From Paracoccus sediminicola (GTDB lineage Bacteria; Pseudomonadota; Alphaproteobacteria; Rhodobacterales; Rhodobacteraceae), in contig NZ_CP115769.1 of assembly GCF_027912835.1 (NCBI RefSeq), forward strand, positions 1 through 64,000: a DNA stretch of 64,000 bases, read 5' to 3'. Both the position numbers and the translations under genes were made by a program. Of the stretch, positions 16,452-24,750 are shown piece by piece. Numbering within the stretch: position 1 is the stretch's first letter; each line of letters opens with the position of its first letter. Below the pieces are notes generated by a model. The model searched no databases. It had not been told where the DNA came from and saw only the letters and a list, made by a program, of their open reading frames with translations.

Positions 16452-17302
16452 GCCGTCGCCTTCAGATCGCCCCGCGCGTCGCGGATGATGGCCCAAGCGG
16501 AGTGCAGGAACAGTCCGGCGATACCGAAGGCGACGATAAGGTCGGGCCACGCGCTGCCCAGCCACGCCACGAGACCGGCGGCGATGACGACCGCCGCATT
16601 GCCGATAGCGTCGTTGCGCGAGAACAGCCAGACAGCCCGCATGTTCGCGTCGCCCTTGCGGAATCGCAGCAGCGGCAGAACGGAGACGACGTTCACGACA
16701 AGGGCGATCATACCGAGCAGGCCCATGAGACCTGCATCCGGCGTCGTCTGTTCGAAGACCCGGACGATGGTCGTGCCGAGGACGCCAAGACCGAGGAGCC
16801 CGAGGAAGATGCCCTGGATCAGAGCCGACCGTGCCCGCCAAGCGAGGCTCCAGCCGATGGCCAGCACGCCGAGGAAGGTGATCGCGCCATCGCCGATGAA
16901 ATCGAGCGCATCGGCCTTCACGGCCTGCGATCCGGAAATGAAACCGCCGATCATTTCGAGGACCCCGTATCCCACGTTCAGGATCACGACGATCCAGAGG
17001 GCACGGCGGTAGGCCGGGTCCTGATGGGCAGGATTCGGCGGAATGTCTTCATCGCCCTCGATCCGGTCGAAGCCATAGCCTGTCACCGCGACTGCCTTTT
17101 CGATGTCCGGCAGGCGCACTTCGGGTGCAGTCAGTGTCATGATGTGCGTCGCGGCCGACACTTTCACATCGCCGGGCGCGACCCCGGCTGCCTGTGCCGC
17201 CCGCTCGATCTGCGCGGCATCCTTGGCGCAATCCATACCGGAAACCCGGTAACGGACGGGCGGGACATCTGCCGTCGATCCGGCATTTTCGGTGTTGGCC
17301 AT
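16448..17302 (-). CDS. CDF heavy-metal efflux protein with N-terminal HMA domain
   Basis: A 284-residue protein: an N-terminal heavy-metal-associated domain (YRVSGMDCAKDA, about residues 18-29, with one Cys instead of the usual CxxC), then a CDF membrane domain. The metal sites are KADALDFIGDGA (DxxxD) in helix 2 and FSRNDAIGNAAV in helix 5. It should export zinc, cadmium or lead by proton antiport. It is divergent from a CmtR-like sensor and is followed by lspA and the P450. Confidence 0.85.
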   Translation of the reverse strand: MANTENAGSTADVPPVRYRVSGMDCAKDAAQIERAAQAAGVAPGDVKVSAATHIMTLTAPEVRLPDIEKAVAVTGYGFDRIEGDEDIPPNPAHQDPAYRRALWIVVILNVGYGVLEMIGGFISGSQAVKADALDFIGDGAITFLGVLAIGWSLAWRARSALIQGIFLGLLGLGVLGTTIVRVFEQTTPDAGLMGLLGMIALVVNVVSVLPLLRFRKGDANMRAVWLFSRNDAIGNAAVVIAAGLVAWLGSAWPDLIVAFGIAGLFLHSAWAIIRDARGDLKATA

Positions 17303-17340
17303 GGTCGCGCTATTCCTGCTAGGATGAATCGAAGAACAAC

Positions 17341-17360
17341 ATATCAGCGAGGAGTGATAT
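17341..17360. promoter_or_regulatory. ArsR/CmtR-type operator between divergent genes
   Basis: ATATCA-8-TGATAT inverted repeat (17341-17346 and 17355-17360) in the 56-base gap between the metal exporter and its regulator; the right arm overlaps the regulator ATG. ArsR-family dimers bind such 12-2-12-like dyads, so this likely represses both directions. Confidence 0.6.
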
Positions 17361-17703
17361 GGCGCAATTGGTCGATGACCGCAAGAGCGCAACCATCGAG
17401 CGACGGGCGAAGCTGTTCCGCGGCTTCGCGGACCCGAGCCGCCTGGCCATCCTCGGTGCACTTTGCAACGAGCCATTGGCCGTTCACGAGCTCGTCGAGC
17501 GGACGGAACTTTCGCAACCCAACGTCTCCAACCATCTGAGGTGCCTGCTGGAGTGCGGGCTTGTCGCCAGCGATCGCGATGGGCGTTTCATCCGCTACCG
17601 TATCAGCAGCCCGCGCATCACGGTTCTTCTGAGCGATGTGGACGCACTTCTCGACGTGGTCGCAGAGGGCGTTGAGGCGTGTGACAATTATCGTGAGGCG
17701 TGA
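17359..17703 (+). CDS. ArsR-family metal sensor, CmtR-like (Cd/Pb)
   Basis: A 114-residue winged-helix repressor. ELSQPNVSNHLRCLLECGLV is the recognition-helix region. Cys62 and Cys66 (RCLLECG) plus Cys108 near the C-terminus (EACDNY) reproduce the three-cysteine pattern of CmtR, which senses cadmium and lead. It is divergent from the HMA-CDF exporter, with a palindrome in between. Metal identity is inferred from the Cys spacing only. Confidence 0.85.
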   Translation: MAQLVDDRKSATIERRAKLFRGFADPSRLAILGALCNEPLAVHELVERTELSQPNVSNHLRCLLECGLVASDRDGRFIRYRISSPRITVLLSDVDALLDVVAEGVEACDNYREA

Positions 17704-17888
17704 GTCAGAACGGACGGCCGGTCGACTCGGCGCAGATCGGTTGGAAAGATGTTGTCCGTGTGCAGGGTCCGACCGGAATCCTGCTGAGGTTCGACAAGCT
17801 GGCTTCGGAAGAGACACCATTCATGTATCACTGCCACATCCTCGAACACGAGGATGCGGGCATGATGGGGCAGCTTACGGTCACATAA
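17700..17888 (+). pseudogene. Multicopper oxidase, C-terminal fragment
   Basis: Only the last 62 codons of a multicopper oxidase (CotA/CueO/bilirubin-oxidase type): GRPVDSAQIGWKDVVRV, then FMYHCHILEHEDAGMMGQL, which contains the HCHxxxH type 1/type 3 copper ligands and axial Met. A full enzyme is about 450-600 residues; the upstream part was lost where the ArsR gene now begins. A GTG overlaps the ArsR stop, but a stable product is unlikely. Confidence 0.8.
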
Positions 17889-18059
17889 CAGGACCCCACC
17901 CGCTCGACACCGGGCGTCGTCAAGAGCTTACGTCTTCTTGCGGCGTTCTATCAGGTGCCGGTGTCGCCTTGTTGAAACGCATTACGGAGTATGTCTAGAC
18001 CCGAACGGAGAACACCTCGCTAAGCTGCGGGTCCGCCGAAGCGGCCGTCCAGTCGCTCG

Positions 18060-18199
18060 GCAGCATTCGTCAAAAAGGGCTCCTTCCGGACGTTCTCCGC
18101 AGCGCAGTATGGGCCCAAACCCGTACGTTTTTGTCACCGGCGCTTACCACCGTTTTTGGCGCATGGGTTCTGGCAGGGAGTTTATGTCCGGTCTGCGGG
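18060..18199 (+). repeat. Res-like repeat, copy E (most complete)
   Basis: Contains every part: GCAGCATTCGTCAAAAAGGG, TCCGGACGTTCTCCGCAGCG, CGTTTTTGTCACCGG, ACCACCGTTTTTGGCGCATG, GGTTCTGGCAGGGAGTTTAT and GTCCGGTCTGCGGG. It ends exactly where a Tn5053-like terminal repeat (TGTAGTTTTTCA) begins. The preceding 17889-18059 stretch shows no gene. Confidence 0.65.
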
Positions 18200-18281
18200 T
18201 GTAGTTTTTCAAGATCAAGTGCAGCAGCCTGTCATAGGCGGTTCAGTGAACAGCAGCAGCGTCGAAACAGCCGTTTGCGCG
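18200..18281 (+). repeat. Left end of the outer Tn5053-like transposon (first part)
   Basis: TGTAGTTTTTCAAGATCAAG and the following CAGCAGCCTGTCATAGGCGG, GTTCAGTGAAC closely match the left end of the intact transposon at 26261 (TGTCGTTTTTCACAAATAAG, CAGCAGCCTGTCACAGACGG). The match is cut by the IS256-family element and continues beyond it (19689 to about 19735: AACGGCCTGAAGGAGCCC, CCAATGCTACGCAA). Confidence 0.65.
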
Positions 18282-19678
18282 GTAGTGCCCCGGGGGATGG
18301 TGTAAGAGCGCCGACCTTCGGAGAGGTCCAAAGCTGATCAGGTCGCCACGGCGGACAGCCTGATGTCGGGATTGTCGGTGACGCGCGCGAGGCTTTCAAG
18401 AGACATATATCTCCGCGCAACCGTCCATTCGTCATTGGTTTCAAGCATCAGCGCGCCGACGAGCCGGATGATTGCCTCGTCGTTCGGGAAGATGCCGATG
18501 ACGTCAGACCTGCGCTTGATCTCCCGGTTCACCCGCTCCAGTGGATTTGTCGACGCGATCTGAGCCCAGTGCTCGCGGGGAAAATCCATGTAGGCGAGCA
18601 CGTCGTCGCGCGAGACGTCCATGAGGGTGCCGAGCCTCGCCTGCTTCTCGCGCAGTGCGTCCGCGACGACCTCCCATTGGGCTTCGGCATCCGCCTTGTT
18701 TTCCTGGGCGAAGATCGTCTTCAGCATGGCTGCCACAGCCGTGCGCTGCTTGGTCGGAGCATGGGCGAGCGCGTTGCGCATCCAGTGAACGCGACAGCGC
18801 TGGTGCGTTGCATCGAACACTCGCCGCGCAGCAGCCCGCAGCCCCTTGTGGTCATCGGCTACGACCAGCTTCACACCGCGCAGGCCACGGTCTGCGAGAG
18901 AGCGCAGGAAGTCGGTCCAGAACGTTTCTGCTTCGGAAGGACCGGTGGCGACGCCGAGAACCTCGCGCTTGCCGTCCTCGTTGACCGCGACGGCGATTAT
19001 CACAGCGCGGCTGACGATCCGTCCGCCCTCACGCACCTTCACGTAGGTCGCGTCGAGCCAGAGATACGGCCAGGCTCCTTCCAGCGGGCGAGAGAGGAAG
19101 GCGTTCACCCGCTCGTCGATTTCGACGCAGAGGCGACTGACCTGGCTCTTCGACATGCCGCCCGCGCCCATGGCCTTCACCAGATCGTCCACGGAGCGCG
19201 TGGAAACACCTTGGACGTAGGCCTCCTGAATCACCGCCACGAGCGCCTTCTCGGCTGTGCGGCGCGGCTCCAGGAAGCTGGGCAGGTAGCTCCCTTTTCT
19301 CAGTTTCGGGATCTCCAGCGCGATCCGCCCGGCACGGGTGTCCCAGTCCCGGTCCCGGTAGCCGTTCCGCTGAACCTCCCGCAGGGGCGAACGTGCGCCC
19401 TTCGCGGCGCCGGTTCGCTCTTCTACCTCCGCTTCCATGATCCGCTCGGCCGCGAAGGCCAGCATCTCGCGGACGAGGTCGCCGTCAGCCTGCTTCTCAA
19501 CCAGCTCGATCAGCGTCATTCTGTCGTCGGTCATCGTCATCTCCGTTCTTGGTTCAAGGTCTCGCAACCCGAACCTGCCCGAAGATCGACGATGGCCGCC
19601 AGCGTCACACCCGGCCGCGCGCTGCGCTACGCCAGGGGCTCCGCGCGCGGCCTCCTACACCAACCGGTGGGGCACTAC
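18282..19678 (-). mobile_element. IS256-family insertion sequence, complete
   Basis: Bounded by inverted ends GTAGTGCCCC (18282) and GGGGCACTAC (19678) and flanked by the direct repeat CGTTTGCGCG (18272-18281 and 19679-19688), which fits the 8-9 bp target duplication of IS256 elements allowing for one ambiguous base. It carries one intact transposase gene. It has split the subterminal repeat region of the outer transposon. Confidence 0.85.
18338..19534 (-). CDS. IS256-family (Mutator-type) transposase
   Basis: A 398-residue DDE transposase. Seen: [38 protein letters not shown] with the first Asp, [19 protein letters not shown] with the second Asp, [14 protein letters not shown], and the C-terminal Glu region [20 protein letters not shown]. 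The ATG at 19534 is preferred because an AACGGAG ribosome site is six bases upstream. Length is normal for the family and no frameshift is visible, so it may be active. Confidence 0.9.
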   Translation of the reverse strand: MTDDRMTLIELVEKQADGDLVREMLAFAAERIMEAEVEERTGAAKGARSPLREVQRNGYRDRDWDTRAGRIALEIPKLRKGSYLPSFLEPRRTAEKALVAVIQEAYVQGVSTRSVDDLVKAMGAGGMSKSQVSRLCVEIDERVNAFLSRPLEGAWPYLWLDATYVKVREGGRIVSRAVIIAVAVNEDGKREVLGVATGPSEAETFWTDFLRSLADRGLRGVKLVVADDHKGLRAAARRVFDATHQRCRVHWMRNALAHAPTKQRTAVAAMLKTIFAQENKADAEAQWEVVADALREKQARLGTLMDVSRDDVLAYMDFPREHWAQIASTNPLERVNREIKRRSDVIGIFPNDEAIIRLVGALMLETNDEWTVARRYMSLESLARVTDNPDIRLSAVAT

Positions 19679-19735
19679 CGTTTGCGCGGTCCTTCGCGAA
19701 CGGCCTGAAGGAGCCCTTCGTGTCCAATGCTACGC

Positions 19736-20230
19736 AACCTCATAGCAACCGTATCTTCCAAGGCTGGCGGGGCTCCCATTCCCGCCGCGTTTAGCACAAA
19801 GCATTTGCGATGATCACGAGCTTGCCCTTCATTTAGAGCTACCATGGCCGCCCAAGCGGACCTTCCTGACGGTTGCCGCACGTGCTTGTTTAATGCTGCA
19901 ACTGCGAAGGCCAGGAGGAGGAGATCCAACAGTTGCCACAGGCGTTAGCGCCATAGCACCCCGCTCGCCAACAGAAGCGGACATGCCGCCATGCCGTCTG
20001 AAGGCCAATCGGCTATTCGTTTGCCGCGCGAAGGCCCCAGTAGGGCTTCGGGCTGTCTATCTGGTGTAGAACCCCAAGATGGATGCCGTCTCCATATCAC
20101 CGCTCTTCACTCTCGCCGCCAGCCAAACTCGCCTGAGGGAGAAATCCCGTTTGGCTTGTGAGAGTGGCGATCTTGCTCATGACATTTGACCTCGGCTACA
20201 GGTTGATCGAATGAAAGCGAGTCAAGTTTC
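19736..20230. other. Intergenic stretch without a supportable gene
   Basis: After the subterminal transposon repeat (ending near 19735) there are about 500 bases with only short frames of no family resemblance. It probably includes the promoter of the following metR-like gene. Confidence 0.4.
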
Positions 20231-21103
20231 ATGATCGATATCCAGCCTCTCGCCATCCTGCGCGAAATCGACCGGACCGGTAGTCTGACCGACGCTGCGG
20301 ATCGCCTGCACCTGACCCAGTCGGCCGTCAGCCATGCCATCCGCCGGTTTGAGGAGCGGCACGGCGTCAAACTGTGGGAGCGTGAGGGGCGCAAGCTGCG
20401 GCTCACGCCGACGGGGGAATATCTGCTGGGGCTGGCCGCACGGGTCTTGCCGCAGCTCGAACACGGCGCTTCAGTGCTGGAGGACTATGCCCGCGGGCGG
20501 CGCGGGGCGATCCGGGTGGGCATGGAATGCCACCCCTGCCAGAACTGGCTGATGCGGATCGTGGATCCGTTTCTTGCCGCATGGCCGGATGTCGATCTGG
20601 ACGTCACCTCGGCCTTCCAGTTCGGGGGGCTCGCCGCCCTGCTTGGGCATGAGATCGATCTGCTGGTCACCCCCGATCCGGTCGAGCGTCCGGGGCTCGA
20701 ATACCGGCCGGTGTTCAACTACGAATTGGTCCTGGCTGTCGCCGACGATCACCCGCTGGCCCGGAAGCGACAGATCGCGCCCGCCGACATGGCCCGCGAG
20801 ACGCTGATCACCTACCCGGTCGCGCGCGAAAGGCTGGATATCTACACGCAGTTCCTCGTGCCTGCCCACGCCCTGCCGCGCCGCCATCGAACGGTCGAAA
20901 CCACCGATCTGATGCTGCGGCTGGTCGCCTCGGGCCGCTCGGTCAGCGCCACGCCCGACTGGCTGCTGCAGGGGGTAAAGGGCGTTACAGGCGTGCGCAT
21001 CGGCGCCGGGATCCCCAAGTCCATCCATCTGGGCTATCGGGCCGGGACTTTGCCAAACTATCTCGAAAGCTTCATCCAACTTGCGGAAACCGTCGAGATC
21101 TGA
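20231..21103 (+). CDS. metR: LysR-family regulator, MetR type
   Basis: A 290-residue LysR-type activator: N-terminal helix-turn-helix with GSLTDAADRLHLTQSAVSHA and IRRFEERHGVKLWEREGR (about residues 17-55), followed by a two-lobed effector domain. The opening and length follow MetR, which uses homocysteine as co-effector to switch on methionine synthase genes. It is encoded just upstream of, and in the same direction as, the mesX-mesD-flavin reductase run, which it most likely controls. Confidence 0.85.
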   Translation: MIDIQPLAILREIDRTGSLTDAADRLHLTQSAVSHAIRRFEERHGVKLWEREGRKLRLTPTGEYLLGLAARVLPQLEHGASVLEDYARGRRGAIRVGMECHPCQNWLMRIVDPFLAAWPDVDLDVTSAFQFGGLAALLGHEIDLLVTPDPVERPGLEYRPVFNYELVLAVADDHPLARKRQIAPADMARETLITYPVARERLDIYTQFLVPAHALPRRHRTVETTDLMLRLVASGRSVSATPDWLLQGVKGVTGVRIGAGIPKSIHLGYRAGTLPNYLESFIQLAETVEI

Positions 21104-21129
21104 CGGCCTGGTCCAGGCACGGGGTCAAC

Positions 21130-21200
21130 AGAATCGCATGACTTCATGTCATTCAGTTTCGATAAGAAGTCATTTTTCTTCATGTATCATATCCGGCAGA
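21130..21200 (+). promoter_or_regulatory. Candidate MetR-controlled promoter region of mesX
   Basis: The 132-base gap before mesX holds overlapping dyads: ATGACTTCATGTCAT (about 21137-21151) and GAAGTCATTTTTCTTC (about 21166-21181). Their TGAA/TTCA character resembles MetR half-sites. Position and content suggest the operator of the cluster, but the site is not proven. Confidence 0.4.
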
Positions 21201-21235
21201 AGGCCTCATGACCTCTGACAGGAGACCGGATCGCC

Positions 21236-22213
21236 ATGACCGAGCCCTTCGCATTCCAGATCAAGCGCCTTCGGTTTGACGAGGGCTACACGCCAGAGGC
21301 CGGCACGAGGTTGACCACCAATTTCGCCAACCTCGCGCGCGGCGCGCACCGGAAGCAGAACCTGGCAAACGCGCTGCGGATGATCGACAACCGGTTCAAC
21401 GATCTGGCCAGCTGGGACAACCGCCACGCCGATCGCTACGCGGTCGAGTTGGACATCGTCTCGGTCGATCTGGACCTTGACGGCAGCGGCACGGCTTTCC
21501 CAGCAATCGAGGTGCTGCAGACCACGATCCTCGACCGCAGGACCGGCGCGCGCCTCCCTGGGCTCGTAGGCAACAACTTCTCCTCCTATGTGCGTGATTA
21601 CGATTTTAGCGTGGTGCTGCCCGAACATAACAAGGGCCGCGATGGCTTCTCGTTGCCTGAAGGGTTCGGCGCGCTGCACGGCCGCATCTTCAAGGCATTC
21701 GTTGCGTCGGAGACCTACCGGGCGCAATTCCCCAAGCCGCCGGTGATCTGCCTGAGCGTGTCGGAGACCAAAAGCTATGAGCGCACCGCCAACATCCATC
21801 CCGTGCTGGGGGTAGAATATGTGCCAAGCGGTGCCTCGCTGACCGAACAGTATTTCGGCAAGATGGGCCTCGGGGTGCGCTACTTCATGCCACCCAAAAG
21901 CGTGGCTCCGTTGGCCTTTTACCACGTGGGCGACCTGCTGAACGATTACACCAATCTCGAGCTGATCGGCACCATCAGCACGATGGAAGCCTTCCAGAAA
22001 ATCTATCGCCCCGAGATCTACAACGCCAATTCCGTGGCCGGGCAGACCTATCGGCCCAGCCTTAGTCACCAGGACTACTCGCCGACCCGCGTGGTCTATG
22101 ACCGTGAGGAGCGCAGCCGTCTGGCGACCGAACAGGGCCGATTTGCCGAGGAAACCTTCATCAAGCCGTATCGCGCGCGGTTAGCCGAATGGGCCGCCCG
22201 GTCCGCCGCCTGA
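21236..22213 (+). CDS. mesX: MesX (DUF1852), partner of the MesD methionine synthase
   Basis: A 325-residue DUF1852 protein, recognisable from the opening FAFQIKRLRFDEGYTPEAGT and RLTTNFANLARGAHRKQNL. Members of this family are always found with MesD and are required for its activity, which is known to need oxygen rather than a folate donor. No membrane segment or signal peptide. It starts after an AGGAGACC site and is followed 19 bases later by mesD. Confidence 0.85.
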   Translation: MTEPFAFQIKRLRFDEGYTPEAGTRLTTNFANLARGAHRKQNLANALRMIDNRFNDLASWDNRHADRYAVELDIVSVDLDLDGSGTAFPAIEVLQTTILDRRTGARLPGLVGNNFSSYVRDYDFSVVLPEHNKGRDGFSLPEGFGALHGRIFKAFVASETYRAQFPKPPVICLSVSETKSYERTANIHPVLGVEYVPSGASLTEQYFGKMGLGVRYFMPPKSVAPLAFYHVGDLLNDYTNLELIGTISTMEAFQKIYRPEIYNANSVAGQTYRPSLSHQDYSPTRVVYDREERSRLATEQGRFAEETFIKPYRARLAEWAARSAA

Positions 22214-22232
22214 CCCCACGACCAAGAAAGAC

Positions 22233-23279
22233 ATGACCATGACCAAACTGCTCCGCACCTCCACCGCCGGCAGCCTGCCGAAACCCTCCTGGCTGGCCGA
22301 GCCCGAAAAACTCTGGTCGCCCTGGAAGGTGGAAGGCGAGGCACTGGCGCAGGCCAAGCAGGACGCCCTGCGCGTGACGCTTGCCGAACAGCGCGGCGCC
22401 GGCATCGACATCGTGAGCGACGGCGAACAGACGCGCCAGCATTTCGTCACCACCTTCATCGAGGGGCTGGAGGGCGTCGACTTCGAAAAGCGCGAAACGG
22501 TGCGCATCCGTGATCGCTATGACGCCAGCGTGCCGACGGTGGTCAGCGCCGTGTCCCGGCCCCGTTCGGTCTTTGTCGAGGATGCGAAGTTCCTGCGCGC
22601 CCAGACCGATGCACCGATCAAATGGGCACTGCCCGGGCCGATGACCATGATCGACACGCTGTATGACGCGCATTACCGCAGCCGCGAAAAGCTGGCCTGG
22701 GAATTCGCCACGCTTCTGAACGAAGAGGCGAAGGAACTTGAGGCCGTCGGCGTCGACATCGTCCAGTTCGATGAGCCCGCCTTCAACGTCTTCTTCGACG
22801 AGGTGAACGACTGGGGCATGGCAACGCTGGAGCGCGCCATGGAGGGGCTGAAATGTCAGAAGGCCGTCCACATCTGCTATGGCTACGGCATCAAGGCGAA
22901 TACAGACTGGAAGGCGACGCTCGGTTCGGAATGGCGGCAGTATGAGATGATCTTCCCGGCGATCCAGAAATCCGGCGTCGATCTGGTGTCGCTGGAATGT
23001 CAGAACAGTCATGTCCCAATGGACCTGATCGAGCTGATCCGGGGCAAGAAGGTGATGGTGGGCGCCATCGACGTCGCGACGAACAAGGTCGAGACGCCCG
23101 AGGAGGTCGCCGCCACCCTGCGCAAGGCGCTGCAATTCGTCGATGCGGACAAGCTCTATCCCTGCACCAACTGCGGGATGACGCCCCTGTCGCGGCAGGT
23201 CGCACGCGGCAAGCTGGAGGCCCTGAGTGCGGGCGCCGAGGTCATCCGGCGCGAGCTGGGGGCCTCTGTGGCGGCATGA
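22233..23279 (+). CDS. mesD: MesD, short folate-independent methionine synthase (MetE catalytic-domain family)
   Basis: A 348-residue protein equal to the C-terminal catalytic half of cobalamin-independent MetE (full length about 750). Motifs: LLRTSTAGSLPKP, GIDIVSDGEQTR, DIVQFDEPAF, VHICYGYG with a His-x-Cys zinc site, and KLYPCTNCGM with the distal zinc Cys. Lack of the folate-binding N-terminal half, together with the adjacent mesX, marks it as the MesD family of core methionine synthases. The methyl donor of this family is not established. The stop overlaps the next gene (ATGA). Confidence 0.87.
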   Translation: MTMTKLLRTSTAGSLPKPSWLAEPEKLWSPWKVEGEALAQAKQDALRVTLAEQRGAGIDIVSDGEQTRQHFVTTFIEGLEGVDFEKRETVRIRDRYDASVPTVVSAVSRPRSVFVEDAKFLRAQTDAPIKWALPGPMTMIDTLYDAHYRSREKLAWEFATLLNEEAKELEAVGVDIVQFDEPAFNVFFDEVNDWGMATLERAMEGLKCQKAVHICYGYGIKANTDWKATLGSEWRQYEMIFPAIQKSGVDLVSLECQNSHVPMDLIELIRGKKVMVGAIDVATNKVETPEEVAATLRKALQFVDADKLYPCTNCGMTPLSRQVARGKLEALSAGAEVIRRELGASVAA

Positions 23280-23770
23280 CCTCGACGCTCCCGGAGTTCG
23301 ACCCTGATGCGCTGCGCGCCTGTTGCAGCCGTTTCGCCACCGGCATGGCGGTCGTGACGACCCGCACGCCCGAGGGCGATCACGGCATGACCATCAGCGC
23401 CTTCATGTCGGTCTCGCTCGACCCGGCGCTGGTGTGCATCTCCGTGGGATGCGGGGCGCGGATGCTGCCCAGACTACGCGCCTCGGGCCACTATGCGGTC
23501 AACATCCTGGCCGAGGACATGCGCCCCCACGCCCTGCATTTCGCCGGACGGCCCGATCCGGGCCTGCGCGATCTGTTCGAAGACCGGCACGGCCTGCCTG
23601 TCCTGCGCGGGGCTGCGGCGGTTCTGGTGACGGATGTGGTCCAGACCATCGAGGCCGGAGACCATGTGCTGCTGATCGGCAAAGTCCGGCATATCGAACA
23701 TGAACCCGTCGCGAGGCCGCTGCTGCATCACGCAGGGCAATTCAGCGGCGTCAGTGCCGCTGTTGCCTGA
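23276..23770 (+). CDS. Flavin reductase-like FMN-binding protein
   Basis: A 164-residue protein of the flavin reductase domain family (HpaC/NTAB type): SRFATGMAVVTTRTPEG, GMTISAFMSVSLDPALVCIS (FMN-binding) and GDHVLLIGKVRHIE. These proteins hand reduced flavin to partner oxygenases. It overlaps mesD by 4 bases, so it is translationally coupled. Since MesD/MesX activity needs oxygen, a flavin reductase as supplier of reduced flavin to MesX is an attractive inference. Confidence 0.82.
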   Translation: MTSTLPEFDPDALRACCSRFATGMAVVTTRTPEGDHGMTISAFMSVSLDPALVCISVGCGARMLPRLRASGHYAVNILAEDMRPHALHFAGRPDPGLRDLFEDRHGLPVLRGAAAVLVTDVVQTIEAGDHVLLIGKVRHIEHEPVARPLLHHAGQFSGVSAAVA

Positions 23771-23787
23771 ACTGGGTGTAGATCAAG

Positions 23788-23817
23788 ATCGGGGCCTGCC
23801 ATGGTGCAGGCCCCGAT
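23788..23817. terminator. Bidirectional terminator-like hairpin
   Basis: Perfect 12-bp arms ATCGGGGCCTGC and GCAGGCCCCGAT with a six-base loop, lying between the convergent flavin reductase and prpB genes. It has no long T run, so efficiency is uncertain. Confidence 0.65.
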
Positions 23818-23834
23818 AGCTTTGATAGAGACGC

Positions 23835-24746
23835 TCAGACAGGTTCCGGCGCGACCGAGGCGATTATGCTCTGGTCCAGCGCCTCGAAGTCATTGAGACG
23901 GATGGTGTCGTATAGCTCCTTCCGGGTCTGCATCTGGTCCAGCATCGCGGTGGTCGCCCCGTCACGGGCCAGCGCGGCATAAAGCCGTTCCTGCGCCTTG
24001 TTCGCCACCCGCAGGGAGGAGACGGGCCAGATCACCATGTCATAGCCAAGTTCTTCAAACTCCTCCGCCGTCAGCGCGGGGGTGCGGCCGAATTCGGTCA
24101 TGTTGGCCAGCAGCTTGACGCCCGGCAGGGCGGCGCGCATCTCGCGGAACATCTCGACGCTGGTCAGCGCTTCGGGGAAGATCGCATCGGCCCCAGCCTC
24201 GACGTAGAGCTTCGCACGCGCCACGGCGCCCTCGATCCCCTCTGACGCGGCCGCATCGGTGCGGGCGATCACCACGAGGTCACGCGACGCCTTTGCCGCC
24301 GCCGCGACCTTGACCGCCATATCCTGCGGCGCGACCAGCCGCTTGTCGTTCAGATGGCCGCATTTCTTTGGCAGGAACTGGTCCTCCAGATGGACCGCCC
24401 CGGCGCCTGCCTCCTCGAAGCAGCGCACCATGTGCATGACGTTCAGCGCCTCGCCATAGCCGGTATCGCCATCCACCAGCAGCGGTAGCCCAGAGGCACG
24501 TGCGATCTGGCGGATGAAGAAACAGACCTCGTCCACCGTGATGATACCAAGGTCCGGCAGACCCATGGAGGCGGTCATCGCTGCGCCCGATAGGTAGAGC
24601 CCGTCGAACCCGGCCGCCTTTGCCTGCAAGGCGGCCTGCCCGTTGTGGGCGCCGGGCAGGCGCAGGATGCCGGGACGGTCCAGCAAGGCGCGGAAGCGTT
24701 GGCCCGCCGTGGCGGTCGGCAAGTCGTCTGCGATCAGATAGGTCAT
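23835..24746 (-). CDS. prpB: 2-methylisocitrate lyase
   Basis: A 303-residue enzyme of the isocitrate lyase/PEP mutase superfamily that splits 2-methylisocitrate to pyruvate and succinate in propionate (methylcitrate) catabolism. It shows LPLLVDGDTGYGEALNV (metal site), the catalytic signature PKKCGHLNDKRLV, and VIARTDAA. Length is normal and the gene looks intact. It follows prpC in the same direction, but prpC is truncated, so the pathway is incomplete on this replicon. Confidence 0.9.
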   Translation of the reverse strand: MTYLIADDLPTATAGQRFRALLDRPGILRLPGAHNGQAALQAKAAGFDGLYLSGAAMTASMGLPDLGIITVDEVCFFIRQIARASGLPLLVDGDTGYGEALNVMHMVRCFEEAGAGAVHLEDQFLPKKCGHLNDKRLVAPQDMAVKVAAAAKASRDLVVIARTDAAASEGIEGAVARAKLYVEAGADAIFPEALTSVEMFREMRAALPGVKLLANMTEFGRTPALTAEEFEELGYDMVIWPVSSLRVANKAQERLYAALARDGATTAMLDQMQTRKELYDTIRLNDFEALDQSIIASVAPEPV

Positions 24747-24750
24747 GCGC

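Noticed and set aside
18569..19708. Long plus-strand open frame opposite the IS256 transposase
   Set aside because: It is the antisense reading of a conserved transposase and has no domain of its own.
19675..19929. 84-codon minus-strand frame after the IS256 element
   Set aside because: It runs across the target duplication and subterminal transposon repeat; no family resemblance.
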